Source of the DNA: CAZNPH01 sp964574985
GTDB lineage: Bacteria > Bacteroidota > Bacteroidia > Bacteroidales > SM23-62
Length of the DNA stretch: 64,000 bases
NCBI GenBank assembly: GCA_964574985.1
Contig: CAZNPH010000008.1
Coordinates: 1 to 64,000, forward strand
Direction of reading: 5' to 3'
In this document: one piece after another, positions 26,570-35,167 of the stretch
Layout of the letters: every line of letters starts with the position of its first letter
Position numbering within the stretch: the stretch's first letter is position 1
Notes under the pieces: generated by a model
Told to the model about the DNA's origin: nothing
Seen by the model: the letters and a program-made list of their open reading frames with translations, nothing else
The model's database searches: none
Position numbers and translations under genes: made by a program

Positions 26570-28231
26570 ATGAAACGAAGAGATTTCATCAAATCAGGCG
26601 CCGGAGCTTTCAGCACGGTCCTTTTGGGCAACGCTTCCTATAAATCTGCACAATGGCCTGATGACCGGTCCGGTCCCGGCGGGAACGGACTCGATTTTCA
26701 TGTGAACCGTGAATATCCGGGCCGGCGTGAGCCGAAGACCATGCTTTTCTGGGATTACTGGAAATTCCATGAAACAGACAACGCCGAATTGGCACAGGGA
26801 AAGCCCGAGTGGCGGCCGGAAGGGACATATATTGATCCATACACCAAAAATTCCGGATCGGGAAGGGTATTCTTCCACCAACCCTCCGGTAAATGGCGCA
26901 AGATATCCCTGGATATCAATTACAGGAAAAAGATGGGAGGACATTTTTATGTAATGGAAAGCGAAGACGGGATCCGGTGGCAACCCGCTCCGTTTCCGGA
27001 TATCATTCCCCATGGCGGCAAAAAGGCTCCCCATCATGTGTACACCGTTCCCGGCGAAGGCCCCTGCTTTGGCTGGCTCTACCTGGATCCGGTGGCAGCG
27101 GACGGATACCCATACAAAGTCCCCGTCATCGAGAAGATGCAGCGTGTGTATGACCGGGCCAAAGCCGACAAGAACCACCGCTGGCACCATCTGACAAAAA
27201 AATTCTCCGGTCCGCGCAACCACATGAGCGACTACATCGTGTATGTGTCCAAAGACGGACTGCACTGGGAAACAAAAACCGAATACGACTGGTGTCAGGG
27301 AAAATTTTTTCCCGAGGAACCGCATTTCATGTTTTTTAATCATTTGTCCGGACGGCACACCCTGGTGGCCCGTCCTGGCCTCGGGGACCGCAGGGCTTTG
27401 ATCACCAGCACAAAAGACTTCAGGGAATGGTCAGAACCCAGGATTGTCCTGCAGCCGGATCTTCTTGACCGCAAGATCCTGGAGTTCTATACCATGCCGG
27501 TATTTCCCTATGGTTCCTGTTTTGTCGGACTTGCATGGGCATCCCATTTTTCCAGTTCCGAGGGGCCGGACTTTATGGTACTTCACAAAGGGCCACAGAA
27601 TCCGCAACTGGTCTGGAGTCCGGACGGCGAATATTTTGTCCGTCCCACCAGGGAATCCTTCATTGAATTCAATCCCCCGGGCAAACCGGGCTGCAATTCG
27701 ATACGACCGGAAGGGATGGTGGTCCTGGAAGACGAAATACGTATATATTCCCAGGGCGGACTGTCGGCACACGGGACACCTGTTCCGGAAAGCATGCAGC
27801 CGTCATCCAGCGGAATGTTGCTTCATACGCTCCGCCGGGACGGATTCATGTATTTCCGTTCAAAAGGGTACAAGGCATCACTGACCACCCGCCCGTTCAT
27901 CATTTTTAACTGTGATATCACCATGAACGCGGAAGCAGTAACAGGAGAGGTACTTGTTGAAATACGCGACGACAAAAACAAGCCCATCGAAGGATATACC
28001 TTCGATGAATTCATTCCCCTGAAGTTCTCTGACAGCCTGAAGCATCCATTGCAGTGGAGGAACCGCAGGAACCTGAACGAGCTGATTAATAAACCGATTC
28101 GTTTCTCCATAAAATTCTATAATGCCCGGATTTATTCATTTACCGGAGATTATCATTTCACCGATGCCCATGATGCCCGCCGTCTGAGGGACGGGCTTCC
28201 GGTTGATGATACCAGCCGTTTCGGGAGTTGA
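26570..28231 (+). CDS. Tat-exported beta-propeller protein, possible glycosidase
   Basis: A 553-residue protein with a twin-arginine leader (MKRRDFIKSGAGAF). The rest has the look of a five-bladed propeller as in GH32/GH43/GH68-like enzymes: repeated blade motifs such as MESEDGIRWQPAP, VSKDGLHWETKTEY and STKDFREWSEPR, with acidic residues in loops. A C-terminal beta-sandwich-like part follows from about residue 430. No named family or catalytic triad is certain. It lies 51 bases after a sugar porter and before a sulfatase, so a role in glycan degradation is likely but not shown. Confidence 0.7.
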   Translation: MKRRDFIKSGAGAFSTVLLGNASYKSAQWPDDRSGPGGNGLDFHVNREYPGRREPKTMLFWDYWKFHETDNAELAQGKPEWRPEGTYIDPYTKNSGSGRVFFHQPSGKWRKISLDINYRKKMGGHFYVMESEDGIRWQPAPFPDIIPHGGKKAPHHVYTVPGEGPCFGWLYLDPVAADGYPYKVPVIEKMQRVYDRAKADKNHRWHHLTKKFSGPRNHMSDYIVYVSKDGLHWETKTEYDWCQGKFFPEEPHFMFFNHLSGRHTLVARPGLGDRRALITSTKDFREWSEPRIVLQPDLLDRKILEFYTMPVFPYGSCFVGLAWASHFSSSEGPDFMVLHKGPQNPQLVWSPDGEYFVRPTRESFIEFNPPGKPGCNSIRPEGMVVLEDEIRIYSQGGLSAHGTPVPESMQPSSSGMLLHTLRRDGFMYFRSKGYKASLTTRPFIIFNCDITMNAEAVTGEVLVEIRDDKNKPIEGYTFDEFIPLKFSDSLKHPLQWRNRRNLNELINKPIRFSIKFYNARIYSFTGDYHFTDAHDARRLRDGLPVDDTSRFGS

Positions 28232-28334
28232 CATCTTATATATCAGAATTTCTGATGAATAAGAATACAAAAGGTGTTTAAATATCAGGAAAATATCTTA
28301 TTTTAATACCATTGGCAAATCAACAGGAATTATC

Positions 28335-29708
28335 ATGCATTTCAACAGAAACAAACGGCCCGGAAAACCCATCCAGAGAAGGATTTTTATTCAGCAGATC
28401 ATTACTGCTGCAGGAGGAATGTTCATTTACGGATGCAGGGGAAAACAGAAAAAATCCCTGCCCAACATTGTTTTGATCATATCGGATGACCAGTTCTGGC
28501 ATGACTACGGATTCACGGGGCATCCGGTCATTGAAACACCCAATCTGGACAAACTGGCCTCCGAAAGCATGGTATATACACGGGGTTATGTAACAGCTCC
28601 GCTTTGCGGTCCTTCCCTGGCATCCGTCATTACCGGATTGTATCCCCATCAGCATGGTTATACCAGCAATGATCCTCCCTGTGATAATGAGAGCAGCCGG
28701 TATTACCCGCCGGAATGGACAGAAGAACGCCGCCGGATGAGAAAACAGATGATCTCCAACGTGGTGGACAGGTTCCCGACCGTCCCGGAAAAACTCGGCA
28801 AACTGAACTACATGAGTCTGCAAACAGGCAAATGGTGGCTGGGCAGCTACCGCCGGGGCGGCTTTACCCAAGGGATGACCCATGGAGATATGGACCGGGG
28901 TGCCAGGCACGGGGACGAGGGACTGGATATCGGCCGCAAAACCATGAAACCCATCTATAATTTCGTTGAACAGGCCGGTAATCAACCTTTTTTTATCTGG
29001 TATGCTCCTTTTCTGCCTCACAGACCGCACAATCCCCCCGGGCGTTTATTGAACAAATACAGAAAAAAAACAAATTCCCTTCACATCGCGAAATACCGGG
29101 CCAATTGCGAATGGTTCGATGAAACCTGCGGAACTCTTCTAAATCATCTGGATCAAAAGGGACTAACAGACAATACGATGATATTGTACGTCTGCGACAA
29201 TGGCTGGATCCAGAATCCGGATAGCCATGATTTCGCTGAAAGGTCCAAAAGAACGCCCTATGAAGGAGGTGTCCGGACGCCCATCATGGTGAAATGGCCC
29301 GGGCATACCACACCGGTATTGGATCAAACCACACTGGTAAGCAGCATTGATCTTGCTCCCACCATATTGAAAGCTTGCGGACTGGACAAAACAGACCGCA
29401 TGCAGGGGGCCGACCTGTTGGATAAAAAAGCCCTTGAAAAACGGCAGGCCGTTTTTGGCGCAGCCTATACCCACGATGCCGTAGATATTGACAACCCCTT
29501 ATCCAGCCTTAAATATACATGGGCAATTGAAGGTGAATGGAAGCTGATAATGCCTTCCGGCAGAAATGATACGGGCAGCGAACCCGAATTATACCATGTC
29601 ATGGAAGATCCGGAAGAAACCAGAAACCTGGCCGGTTCAAAACCGGAAAAGGTGAAGCATATGAAAGAACTGATCCGGGGCTGGTGGAAGGAAGCAGTTC
29701 CTGAATGA
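28335..29708 (+). CDS. Exported sulfatase with atypical CGPSL active-site motif
   Basis: A 457-residue type I sulfatase. The N-terminus has arginines plus a hydrophobic run ending in FIYGC (a possible lipobox), so export or outer-membrane anchoring is likely. Metal ligands appear in LIISDDQFWHDYG and later CDNGWIQNPDSH. The residue converted to formylglycine should be Cys91 in PLCGPSLAS. Here the usual C-x-P-x-R arginine is Leu95, while the downstream GLYPHQHG is normal. The C-terminal part includes PYEGGVRTPIMVKWPG and ELYHVMEDPEETRNLA, typical of the family. It probably desulfates a glycan. Whether the Leu variant is still matured is open. Confidence 0.92.
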   Translation: MHFNRNKRPGKPIQRRIFIQQIITAAGGMFIYGCRGKQKKSLPNIVLIISDDQFWHDYGFTGHPVIETPNLDKLASESMVYTRGYVTAPLCGPSLASVITGLYPHQHGYTSNDPPCDNESSRYYPPEWTEERRRMRKQMISNVVDRFPTVPEKLGKLNYMSLQTGKWWLGSYRRGGFTQGMTHGDMDRGARHGDEGLDIGRKTMKPIYNFVEQAGNQPFFIWYAPFLPHRPHNPPGRLLNKYRKKTNSLHIAKYRANCEWFDETCGTLLNHLDQKGLTDNTMILYVCDNGWIQNPDSHDFAERSKRTPYEGGVRTPIMVKWPGHTTPVLDQTTLVSSIDLAPTILKACGLDKTDRMQGADLLDKKALEKRQAVFGAAYTHDAVDIDNPLSSLKYTWAIEGEWKLIMPSGRNDTGSEPELYHVMEDPEETRNLAGSKPEKVKHMKELIRGWWKEAVPE

Positions 29709-29833
29709 TAATGATATCGGTTTTTATAAAGAATAGTGCCAACTTCAACAATTAAGCATCGTTACTTCGTGTACTTTTTTATTTCTTTCAGTACCTTACA
29801 GAAACAAATTTCTGACGAAAGCAGCGGAAATAT

Positions 29834-29858
29834 AAAACCGCACCTGCGGTGCGGTTTT
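29834..29858 (-). terminator. Intrinsic terminator of tRNA-Ser
   Basis: A perfect 11-base inverted repeat (AAAACCGCACC / GGTGCGGTTTT) with a 3-base loop, directly downstream of the tRNA on the minus strand and ending in T residues. Confidence 0.75.
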
Positions 29859-29869
29859 ATTATGGTTTG

Positions 29870-29956
29870 CGGAGAAAGAGGGATTCGAACCCCCGGTACC
29901 CCGAAGGGTACAACGGTTTTCGAGACCGCCCCGTTCGACCGCTCCGGCATTTCTCC
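29870..29956 (-). tRNA. tRNA-Ser (anticodon CGA)
   Basis: Read on the minus strand: acceptor GGAGAAA pairs with TTTCTCC. The anticodon loop CTCGAAA gives anticodon CGA (reads UCG, Ser). A long variable arm (TGTACCCTTCGGGGTAC) marks a class II tRNA, and the T arm contains GGTTCGAATCC. The discriminator is G and CCA is not encoded. It sits between an intact sulfatase gene and a sulfatase relic, transcribed against both. Confidence 0.95.
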
Positions 29957-29960
29957 ATTG

Positions 29961-29968
29961 CAAAGATA
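29961..29968 (-). promoter_or_regulatory. -7 element of tRNA-Ser
   Basis: TATCTTTG on the minus strand, four bases before the mature 5' end. Transcription would then start at or next to the tRNA's first base. No clear -33 element. Confidence 0.45.
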
Positions 29969-30039
29969 GAAATATAAGTTTTGCCACCTTTACATTTTGA
30001 CTGCCTAATCAGCAAAATAAAATTTTTCTGTTTTACTGC

Positions 30040-30379
30040 GGTGGGACTGGCCGGATTGATCGTGACCCAAAACGGATGCAAAACTTCAGACAGAAATGGT
30101 CAGGCGGAAAATAAACCGGAAAAACGTCCGAACATCATTCTTTGCATGGCGGATGACCAGGGATGGGGAGATGCAGCTCCTGTTTGTTCCCCAACCCGGG
30201 GTAGCGTCATGACGGGAAGGCATCCCAACCGTTTTGGGTGTTTCACATGGGGTCGCGGACTCCGGGTTCCGGCGATCATTGAGTGGCCGTTATTGATCAC
30301 TCAAAACAGGATTACGGATATTCCTGCCGGCAGAATGGTCAGTGATTCATCACGCCTGCGGCTGGATGTCGGTGATTAG
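30040..30379 (+). pseudogene. Sulfatase relic with two internal deletions
   Basis: The open frame joins three normally distant sulfatase segments. RPNIILCMADDQGWGD (30125-30172) carries the N-terminal metal aspartates. It is followed directly by AAPVCSPTRGSVMTG and RHPNRFGCF (30173-30244), with a canonical CSPTR motif, and then by RGLRVPAIIEWPLLI (from about 30254), normally some 200 residues later. About 40 residues between the first two and a large central part between the last two are missing, both in frame. A lipoprotein-like leader (LIVTQNGCKT) precedes it; the true start is not clear. The product cannot fold as a sulfatase. It belongs to a different sulfatase subgroup from the gene at 28335. 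Confidence 0.85.
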
Positions 30380-30468
30380 AAGTCTGAACGGAAAGGACTA
30401 CCCTGATAATTGACTTTTACTTGAACAAGCCGTAACTTTATGGTGATAATCGATTAAGGACCGTTGTC

Positions 30469-30897
30469 ATGATATCCAAGCTCAAAATCAACTATCTATG
30501 CCCCCATTGCAGGTCATACCTGAGGGTCTGGAACAATATAATTTTTACCGTCCGTTCCCCGGACGGGGGAAAAAGGGGATTGCTCCTGCTGAACCCTGAA
30601 CTGGGAAAGTATGATTTCATCAGTCACTATTCCCTGATAATAGAGGAAGGAGAAATACTTGATTTTTACTGCCCGGTTTGCGGGGAGAACCTTAAGGCCT
30701 CCGATATAAGTGAACAGATGGCCTGGGTGGTCATGACCGATGAGGAAGGAAAGGAATACGACGTGTATTTTTCCAGGATCTGCGGTGAACACTCAACATT
30801 CAAGATCAAGGAAGACGACATTATCGAAAAATACGGCAAGGACATTTCAAGCTATATGAACTATTTTGTTTCGAAACTTAAAAAATACAAGGAGTAG
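30469..30897 (+). CDS. Small zinc-ribbon protein, unknown function
   Basis: A 142-residue soluble protein with two Cys pairs, CPHC (residues 11-14) and CPVC (about 69-72), which together look like a zinc ribbon. A charged C-terminal helix (KYGKDISSYMNYFVSKLKKYKE) follows. No signal peptide. I do not recognise a named family; similar small zinc-ribbon proteins are common in anaerobes. It stands alone after the sulfatase relic and converges on the TonB receptor. A near-match to the -7 consensus (TAACTTTA) precedes it. Confidence 0.75.
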   Translation: MISKLKINYLCPHCRSYLRVWNNIIFTVRSPDGGKRGLLLLNPELGKYDFISHYSLIIEEGEILDFYCPVCGENLKASDISEQMAWVVMTDEEGKEYDVYFSRICGEHSTFKIKEDDIIEKYGKDISSYMNYFVSKLKKYKE

Positions 30898-30913
30898 AAT
30901 ACAAAACAGAATC

Positions 30914-32875
30914 TTAAAACTCCCAGGTGATCCCTGCCATGATCCACCGCCCGGGCATCCGGGCGCCCAAAAAATCAGAATACTCCACATCAAAAAGGTT
31001 GTTGGCCTGCAACGTGGCGCTGAGGGATTTTTTCCAGAGGAATGCTTTGATCTTTGCGTTCCAGACCATGTATGAAGGGTGCAGCCGGCTGTTGATGGAC
31101 TCTGCCTTTTCCCGGTCCCGCTGCTTCCACAAGGCATTGATACTTACACTGTACCTGCCGGTCATGACCGTTGTATGCAGTTTGAGCAGATACCTCGCGT
31201 GGCCGGAAATATATTTGGAAACCACGGGCTGATCGCTTTCTGAGTGCAGGAAAGTAAAAGCGAGTCCGCCTTCCCATTCTGTGCCCTCTTCTAACTGGAA
31301 GGAAGATTCGATTGCGGTTTCAAGGCCTGTTGTGTTCAGTCCGGCAATATTTTTTGCATAGAAGTATTCTTCGCCGGATTGAAGATTCCCGGCATCCGGG
31401 ATATGTTCTTCACGTGTTTGCACAAAATCGATGAGGTCCCTGGAAAATCTTTTAAATGCGGTGGCCCTGATCAGCAGATGGGTCGAAAGGTTGTAATCCG
31501 TTCCGGCTTCCAGGTTCCAGGACGATTCCGGTGTAAGCAGGGGATTTCCGAGATTGCGCCCGGGGGACAGCGGTCCTTCCAGATGGGTGGATACATATCT
31601 TTCCGTAAAATCGGGGGTCCGTATGGCCCGGCCTGCTGATCCCCGCAGGGTCAGGTCTTTCCTGGCATATGAAAGGTTGATCTGCGGGAGAATCTCGGCA
31701 GCATACAGGGGATTGAAATGCATCCGCAGGCTGGCCAGCAGGGAGAGTCCGGCCGGCAAAGTTTTGAGGGCCGACATGTGAATGCCGGTCATATGCTCCC
31801 GGTGGTCGCCCCGGTCATTGCTCCGGATATTCATCCTTTGGTGGTCTATGCCACCGCTTATCTTCATTTTATCCGTCAGAAACACGGAATGTTCCCACTG
31901 CAGAACCAGGAGTCCGGCTTCATGATGATTGACAGGAAACGCGGGATTGAACCGGAATGTATCCCGGGTGATGTTGTATCCGATCCTGAGCGCCGACCGT
32001 TGTCCGGATCCGGGTGAATATGTTATCTGCGCCTGGTTCCGGAACTTTCTGACTTTTTCCCTGGAAAGGTCGAACGGACTGCTGGTATAGAAGAAGCGTG
32101 CGTTGAAATCACGGGTATCCAGTCCCGACCGCAGGGCAAACCGGATCTTTGAAGAGGGTTCCGCGGCAAGTGAAACGGACACTGTGCGAATATCGAAATC
32201 TCCGTTCAAAGTGTCGCCTGCCAGGGGATGTCCTTCCGAACGGTTGAGTCCGAATCCGCCCCCCACCAATAAATTCTTTGTTTTATAGTTAATCCCGGAA
32301 TGGGCACCGAACAGGTCGTGCTGACCGTACGTGCCGCTGATCTGCCCGCTGAATCCGCCGGGGCCGCTGATCCCGTCAAAGGTTTTGGTAATGATGTTTA
32401 CCACCCCGCCTACCGCATCCGGGCCATATAAGGCAGCGGATGCGCCCCGGATGATCTCGATCCTCCTGATGTCATGGAGCGCCACCGGGATCTGGTGATT
32501 GAAATGACCGGTCAGGGGATCATTCACCCTTACTCCGTCCAGCAGGATCAGCACCTGGTTGAAAGTGCAGCCCCTGAGGGAGAGATCGGATTGCACACCG
32601 AACGGCCCCCGGGAACGGATATCGAAAGAGGTAAGGTGCATGAACAATTCATCGAGGGAGTGAACAGGCAACCGGCGGATGTCGTCCGGTCCCAGAATGG
32701 TGATATGCCTTCCGGCATTTCCGGAAACGGCATCGATCCTGGAAGAGCGTATCTCCAGCTCGTCGATCATGATCATGGAATCCAGGACCTGTGCATTCGA
32801 GGGGGGCAAACCGGAAAAAAGGAACCGGAAGCTCAGCAGGATCACCGGGATATATTTTTTAACGGACTTGATCAT
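30914..32875 (-). CDS. TonB-dependent receptor, BtuB-like
   Basis: A 653-residue outer-membrane receptor without the N-terminal regulatory domain typical of SusC. After the signal peptide comes a short TonB-box-like region, a plug with RIEIIRGASAALYGPDAVGG, then a barrel ending in WIMAGITWEF with a C-terminal Phe. Length and layout resemble vitamin B12 (BtuB) or siderophore receptors. No cobalamin riboswitch could be confirmed upstream and no ABC transporter genes lie beside it, so the substrate stays open. A -7 element lies at 32895-32902. Confidence 0.92.
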   Translation of the reverse strand: MIKSVKKYIPVILLSFRFLFSGLPPSNAQVLDSMIMIDELEIRSSRIDAVSGNAGRHITILGPDDIRRLPVHSLDELFMHLTSFDIRSRGPFGVQSDLSLRGCTFNQVLILLDGVRVNDPLTGHFNHQIPVALHDIRRIEIIRGASAALYGPDAVGGVVNIITKTFDGISGPGGFSGQISGTYGQHDLFGAHSGINYKTKNLLVGGGFGLNRSEGHPLAGDTLNGDFDIRTVSVSLAAEPSSKIRFALRSGLDTRDFNARFFYTSSPFDLSREKVRKFRNQAQITYSPGSGQRSALRIGYNITRDTFRFNPAFPVNHHEAGLLVLQWEHSVFLTDKMKISGGIDHQRMNIRSNDRGDHREHMTGIHMSALKTLPAGLSLLASLRMHFNPLYAAEILPQINLSYARKDLTLRGSAGRAIRTPDFTERYVSTHLEGPLSPGRNLGNPLLTPESSWNLEAGTDYNLSTHLLIRATAFKRFSRDLIDFVQTREEHIPDAGNLQSGEEYFYAKNIAGLNTTGLETAIESSFQLEEGTEWEGGLAFTFLHSESDQPVVSKYISGHARYLLKLHTTVMTGRYSVSINALWKQRDREKAESINSRLHPSYMVWNAKIKAFLWKKSLSATLQANNLFDVEYSDFLGARMPGRWIMAGITWEF

Positions 32876-32894
32876 GGTTTCGGGTTCCGGACTC

Positions 32895-32902
32895 CAAATG
32901 TA
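32895..32902 (-). promoter_or_regulatory. -7 element of the BtuB-like receptor gene
   Basis: TACATTTG on the minus strand, 19 bases before the ATG. If used, the transcript has a short leader, which argues against a long leader riboswitch. Confidence 0.5.
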
Positions 32903-33174
32903 CGATTCGTTCCGTAAATATTTTTATGAATCCGCCATGAAACGGAGGTTTTTAATTTTTGACCTTCCGGCCATTGTTTGTATGCCCCCTCACCGATACG
33001 GTGGCAAGCCGCAGGTTGAAACCGAATAAAGGTTCGCCGGCCCGTGCAAACCGGAAGCGTTTCAGAATCCGGCTTACTGAGGCCACACGGACATGAATTT
33101 CCGGCCGGGCGCTTCACGGATTGCCACATTTCTTTGTATATTGATCCCCTGGTAATCCCAATCAATCATCTTAT
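32903..33174. other. Unassigned GC-rich, hairpin-rich intergenic region
   Basis: About 270 bases between divergent genes with no supportable reading frame. Several short inverted repeats lie close together, e.g. CACCG-ATA-CGGTG (32991-33003), AACC/GGTT (33020-33034) and CCGGA/TCCGG (33051-33072). CAGAATCCGGCTTAC at 33063-33077 differs by one base from the conserved 3' segment of RNase P RNA, but the rest of that RNA is absent. It may be a structured RNA, a relic or plain regulatory DNA. Confidence 0.4.
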
Positions 33175-34230
33175 ATGGCACCAAAATTTCAGCGCCATCC
33201 CGAAAACCCCATTGTCCGGGCCGGGAAATACGACTGGCGCATGGCGGTCACCCTGAATCCCGCGGTGATCTATGACAAGGGAAAGTTCTACATGTATGAA
33301 AGGGCAGGGGGGCAGCTGCGCCCTTTCCAGTGCACCATCGGGATGCTGGAAAGCGATGACGGGATACATTTCAAACATACGGTGGACCACCCGGTTCTGA
33401 GTCCGGAAACGTGCGGATGCAAATACGGCAGCGTACAGGATCCACGGGTGGTAAAGATCGGAGATGCCTTCTATATGACCTTTGCATTCCGGCCCTATGC
33501 CTGGCATAGTAGTCCGACCGGACTCGGCGTGCCGGATTCCCGGCAGGGTGAGTTTCCGGGGTTCAGCGGCAAAGACGAGGATAACCAGAGCCGTTCGGGT
33601 GTAGCGGTTTCCAGAGACGGATTGCACTGGGAGATTGCCGGATGGGTGAATCCCAAAACCATGGACGACCGGAATGTCATTCTCTTTCCGGAAAAGATCG
33701 GCAGCCGCTTTGCAGCACTCAGGCGCCCGAGCCCCAGGGTGGGGACCGATACCAGGCACAGCGATGAACATCCCTGTATCCGCCTCAGTTATTCCGAAGA
33801 TCTGAACCACTGGACCGAACCGGAAGTGGTGATCCGGCCCGATCTGAAATGGGAGAACAACCGGATCGGGGGTTCAACACCCCCCATTCGCACTGAACAC
33901 GGCTGGCTGGTCTTCTACCACGGGGTGGAAAACAATTATCCTCCCACCCGAAGGGTCATCTACCGGATGAGCGCCATGCTCCTTGATCCGGAAAATCCCC
34001 TGAAAGTACTGGCCCGATGCCCCGATCCCCTCATGGAGCCGGAGGAATATTATGAGTTGTTCGGACTGTACATTCCCAATGTGATCTTTCCCACCGGTGC
34101 CGTGGTAAAGGAAGGGATCATATATCTCTACTACGGAGTATGTGATACGGCCATTGCCCTGGCCACGGTCCCCCTGCAGGAAGTGGTCGATCACCTGCTT
34201 AAGTACAGAACCGGCTACAAATCCCCTTAA
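33175..34230 (+). CDS. GH130 family glycoside phosphorylase/hydrolase
   Basis: A 351-residue five-bladed propeller enzyme of family GH130, which mostly phosphorolyses beta-mannosides (for example mannosyl-glucose or mannooligosaccharides) to mannose-1-phosphate. Blade motifs seen: TLNPAVIYDKGKFYMYERA (Asn28), SVQDPRVVKIGDAFYMTF (with Asp89, the likely acid), DDRNVILFPEKIG, GWLVFYHGV and LYYGVCDTAIALAT. There is no signal peptide, so it is cytoplasmic as expected for a phosphorylase. It is followed after four bases by a dehydrogenase gene. Whether it phosphorolyses or hydrolyses cannot be told here. Confidence 0.92.
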   Translation: MAPKFQRHPENPIVRAGKYDWRMAVTLNPAVIYDKGKFYMYERAGGQLRPFQCTIGMLESDDGIHFKHTVDHPVLSPETCGCKYGSVQDPRVVKIGDAFYMTFAFRPYAWHSSPTGLGVPDSRQGEFPGFSGKDEDNQSRSGVAVSRDGLHWEIAGWVNPKTMDDRNVILFPEKIGSRFAALRRPSPRVGTDTRHSDEHPCIRLSYSEDLNHWTEPEVVIRPDLKWENNRIGGSTPPIRTEHGWLVFYHGVENNYPPTRRVIYRMSAMLLDPENPLKVLARCPDPLMEPEEYYELFGLYIPNVIFPTGAVVKEGIIYLYYGVCDTAIALATVPLQEVVDHLLKYRTGYKSP

Positions 34231-34234
34231 TCAT

Positions 34235-35167
34235 ATGCAACGTGCAAAGATCACCGGTAAGCGCAGGATCAGCCTGGTAAAGGCGCCGGTACCTGAAACG
34301 GGAACCCATGAAATCCGGATCCGTGTAAAATGCTGCGGCATCTGCGGATCAGATATCTATGAGTACCTTTATCCCCAGGAAGCCACCGAACACCTGGGGC
34401 ACGAATATGCCGGCGTGGTCGAGGAAGCTGGTTCCGAAGTCAGGGGACTGAAGGTTGGAGACCGGGTGGCCGCCTATGAATATGAAGCCGGGGGGTTTGC
34501 GGATTTTGCGGTTTTTTCTGCTGAAAGGGCGGTGCTCCTTCCCGGGAACATGAGCATGGAGGAAGGGGCCATGCTGGAGCCGGTCACCGTGGTACTTTCG
34601 GGATTGCGTTTCAGCGGGTACCGGCCCGGTGATACGGTGCTTGTATCCGGTTGCGGAACCCTGGGGTTGACCGGAATTCAATTGCTTAAATCTTTCGGGG
34701 CCAGAAAGATCCTGGCGGTAGAGCCCAACCGGTTCCGCCGGCAAAGTGCCTGGTCAGCCGGTGCCGATGAGGTGTTGGATCCGCAAGAGGGCTCTGTCAG
34801 GGAATTTGTTCTGGATATGCTGGGTGAAAAAGCGGATTTTTCCCTGGAGTGTGCGGGTAACGGACAAAGCATCCTGTCCTGTGCAGAATCAACAAAGCGG
34901 GGCCATATGGTATGCACGCTGGGACTTACCCCGGAACCTCTGAACATTTCTTCCCTGAAACTTTTCACCAGGGATGTTAAACTCCAGGGAGTTACCCCCT
35001 ATGATTTCAATATGTTTCAGGTGGCGCTCCGGCTGACCCTGGAAAAAAAGATCGATCCGGGATATCTGATCACTCATCATTACAGGCTGGAGGAAATCAA
35101 TGAAGCATTTGCCCTGGCTGGAATGAAAGAAACCGAAGCCATCAAGGTCATGGTGGATATCAGCTGA
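34235..35167 (+). CDS. Medium-chain zinc-type alcohol/polyol dehydrogenase, shortened
   Basis: A 310-residue medium-chain dehydrogenase of the sorbitol/threonine dehydrogenase type. The ATG at 34235 is chosen because it starts four bases after GH130 ends and gives the usual N-terminus. Catalytic zinc ligands are Cys37 (CGICGSD) and the GHE motif (His56-Glu57). The NAD(P) site is SGCGTLGLTG. The structural-zinc lobe with its four cysteines is missing: VGDRVAAYEYEAGGFADF runs straight across where it should be, which explains the short length. Tight linkage to GH130 suggests it oxidises a sugar or polyol from that pathway. Its 3' end overlaps the next, convergent gene by 8 bases. Confidence 0.88.
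   Translation: MQRAKITGKRRISLVKAPVPETGTHEIRIRVKCCGICGSDIYEYLYPQEATEHLGHEYAGVVEEAGSEVRGLKVGDRVAAYEYEAGGFADFAVFSAERAVLLPGNMSMEEGAMLEPVTVVLSGLRFSGYRPGDTVLVSGCGTLGLTGIQLLKSFGARKILAVEPNRFRRQSAWSAGADEVLDPQEGSVREFVLDMLGEKADFSLECAGNGQSILSCAESTKRGHMVCTLGLTPEPLNISSLKLFTRDVKLQGVTPYDFNMFQVALRLTLEKKIDPGYLITHHYRLEEINEAFALAGMKETEAIKVMVDIS

Noticed and set aside
29736..29969. Open frames across the tRNA-Ser locus on both strands
   Set aside because: They read through a clear tRNA and its terminator, so they are not genes.
33000..33090. RNase P RNA (rnpB)
   Set aside because: Only the 3' CAGAATCCGGCTTAC-like segment is there; the 5' half with GAGGAAAGTCC would fall in receptor coding sequence and is absent.
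32903..33110. Cobalamin riboswitch upstream of the BtuB-like receptor
   Set aside because: Fragments resemble the conserved core and B12-box, but in the wrong order on the minus strand, and an exact -7 element lies downstream of them. Kept only as an unassigned region.
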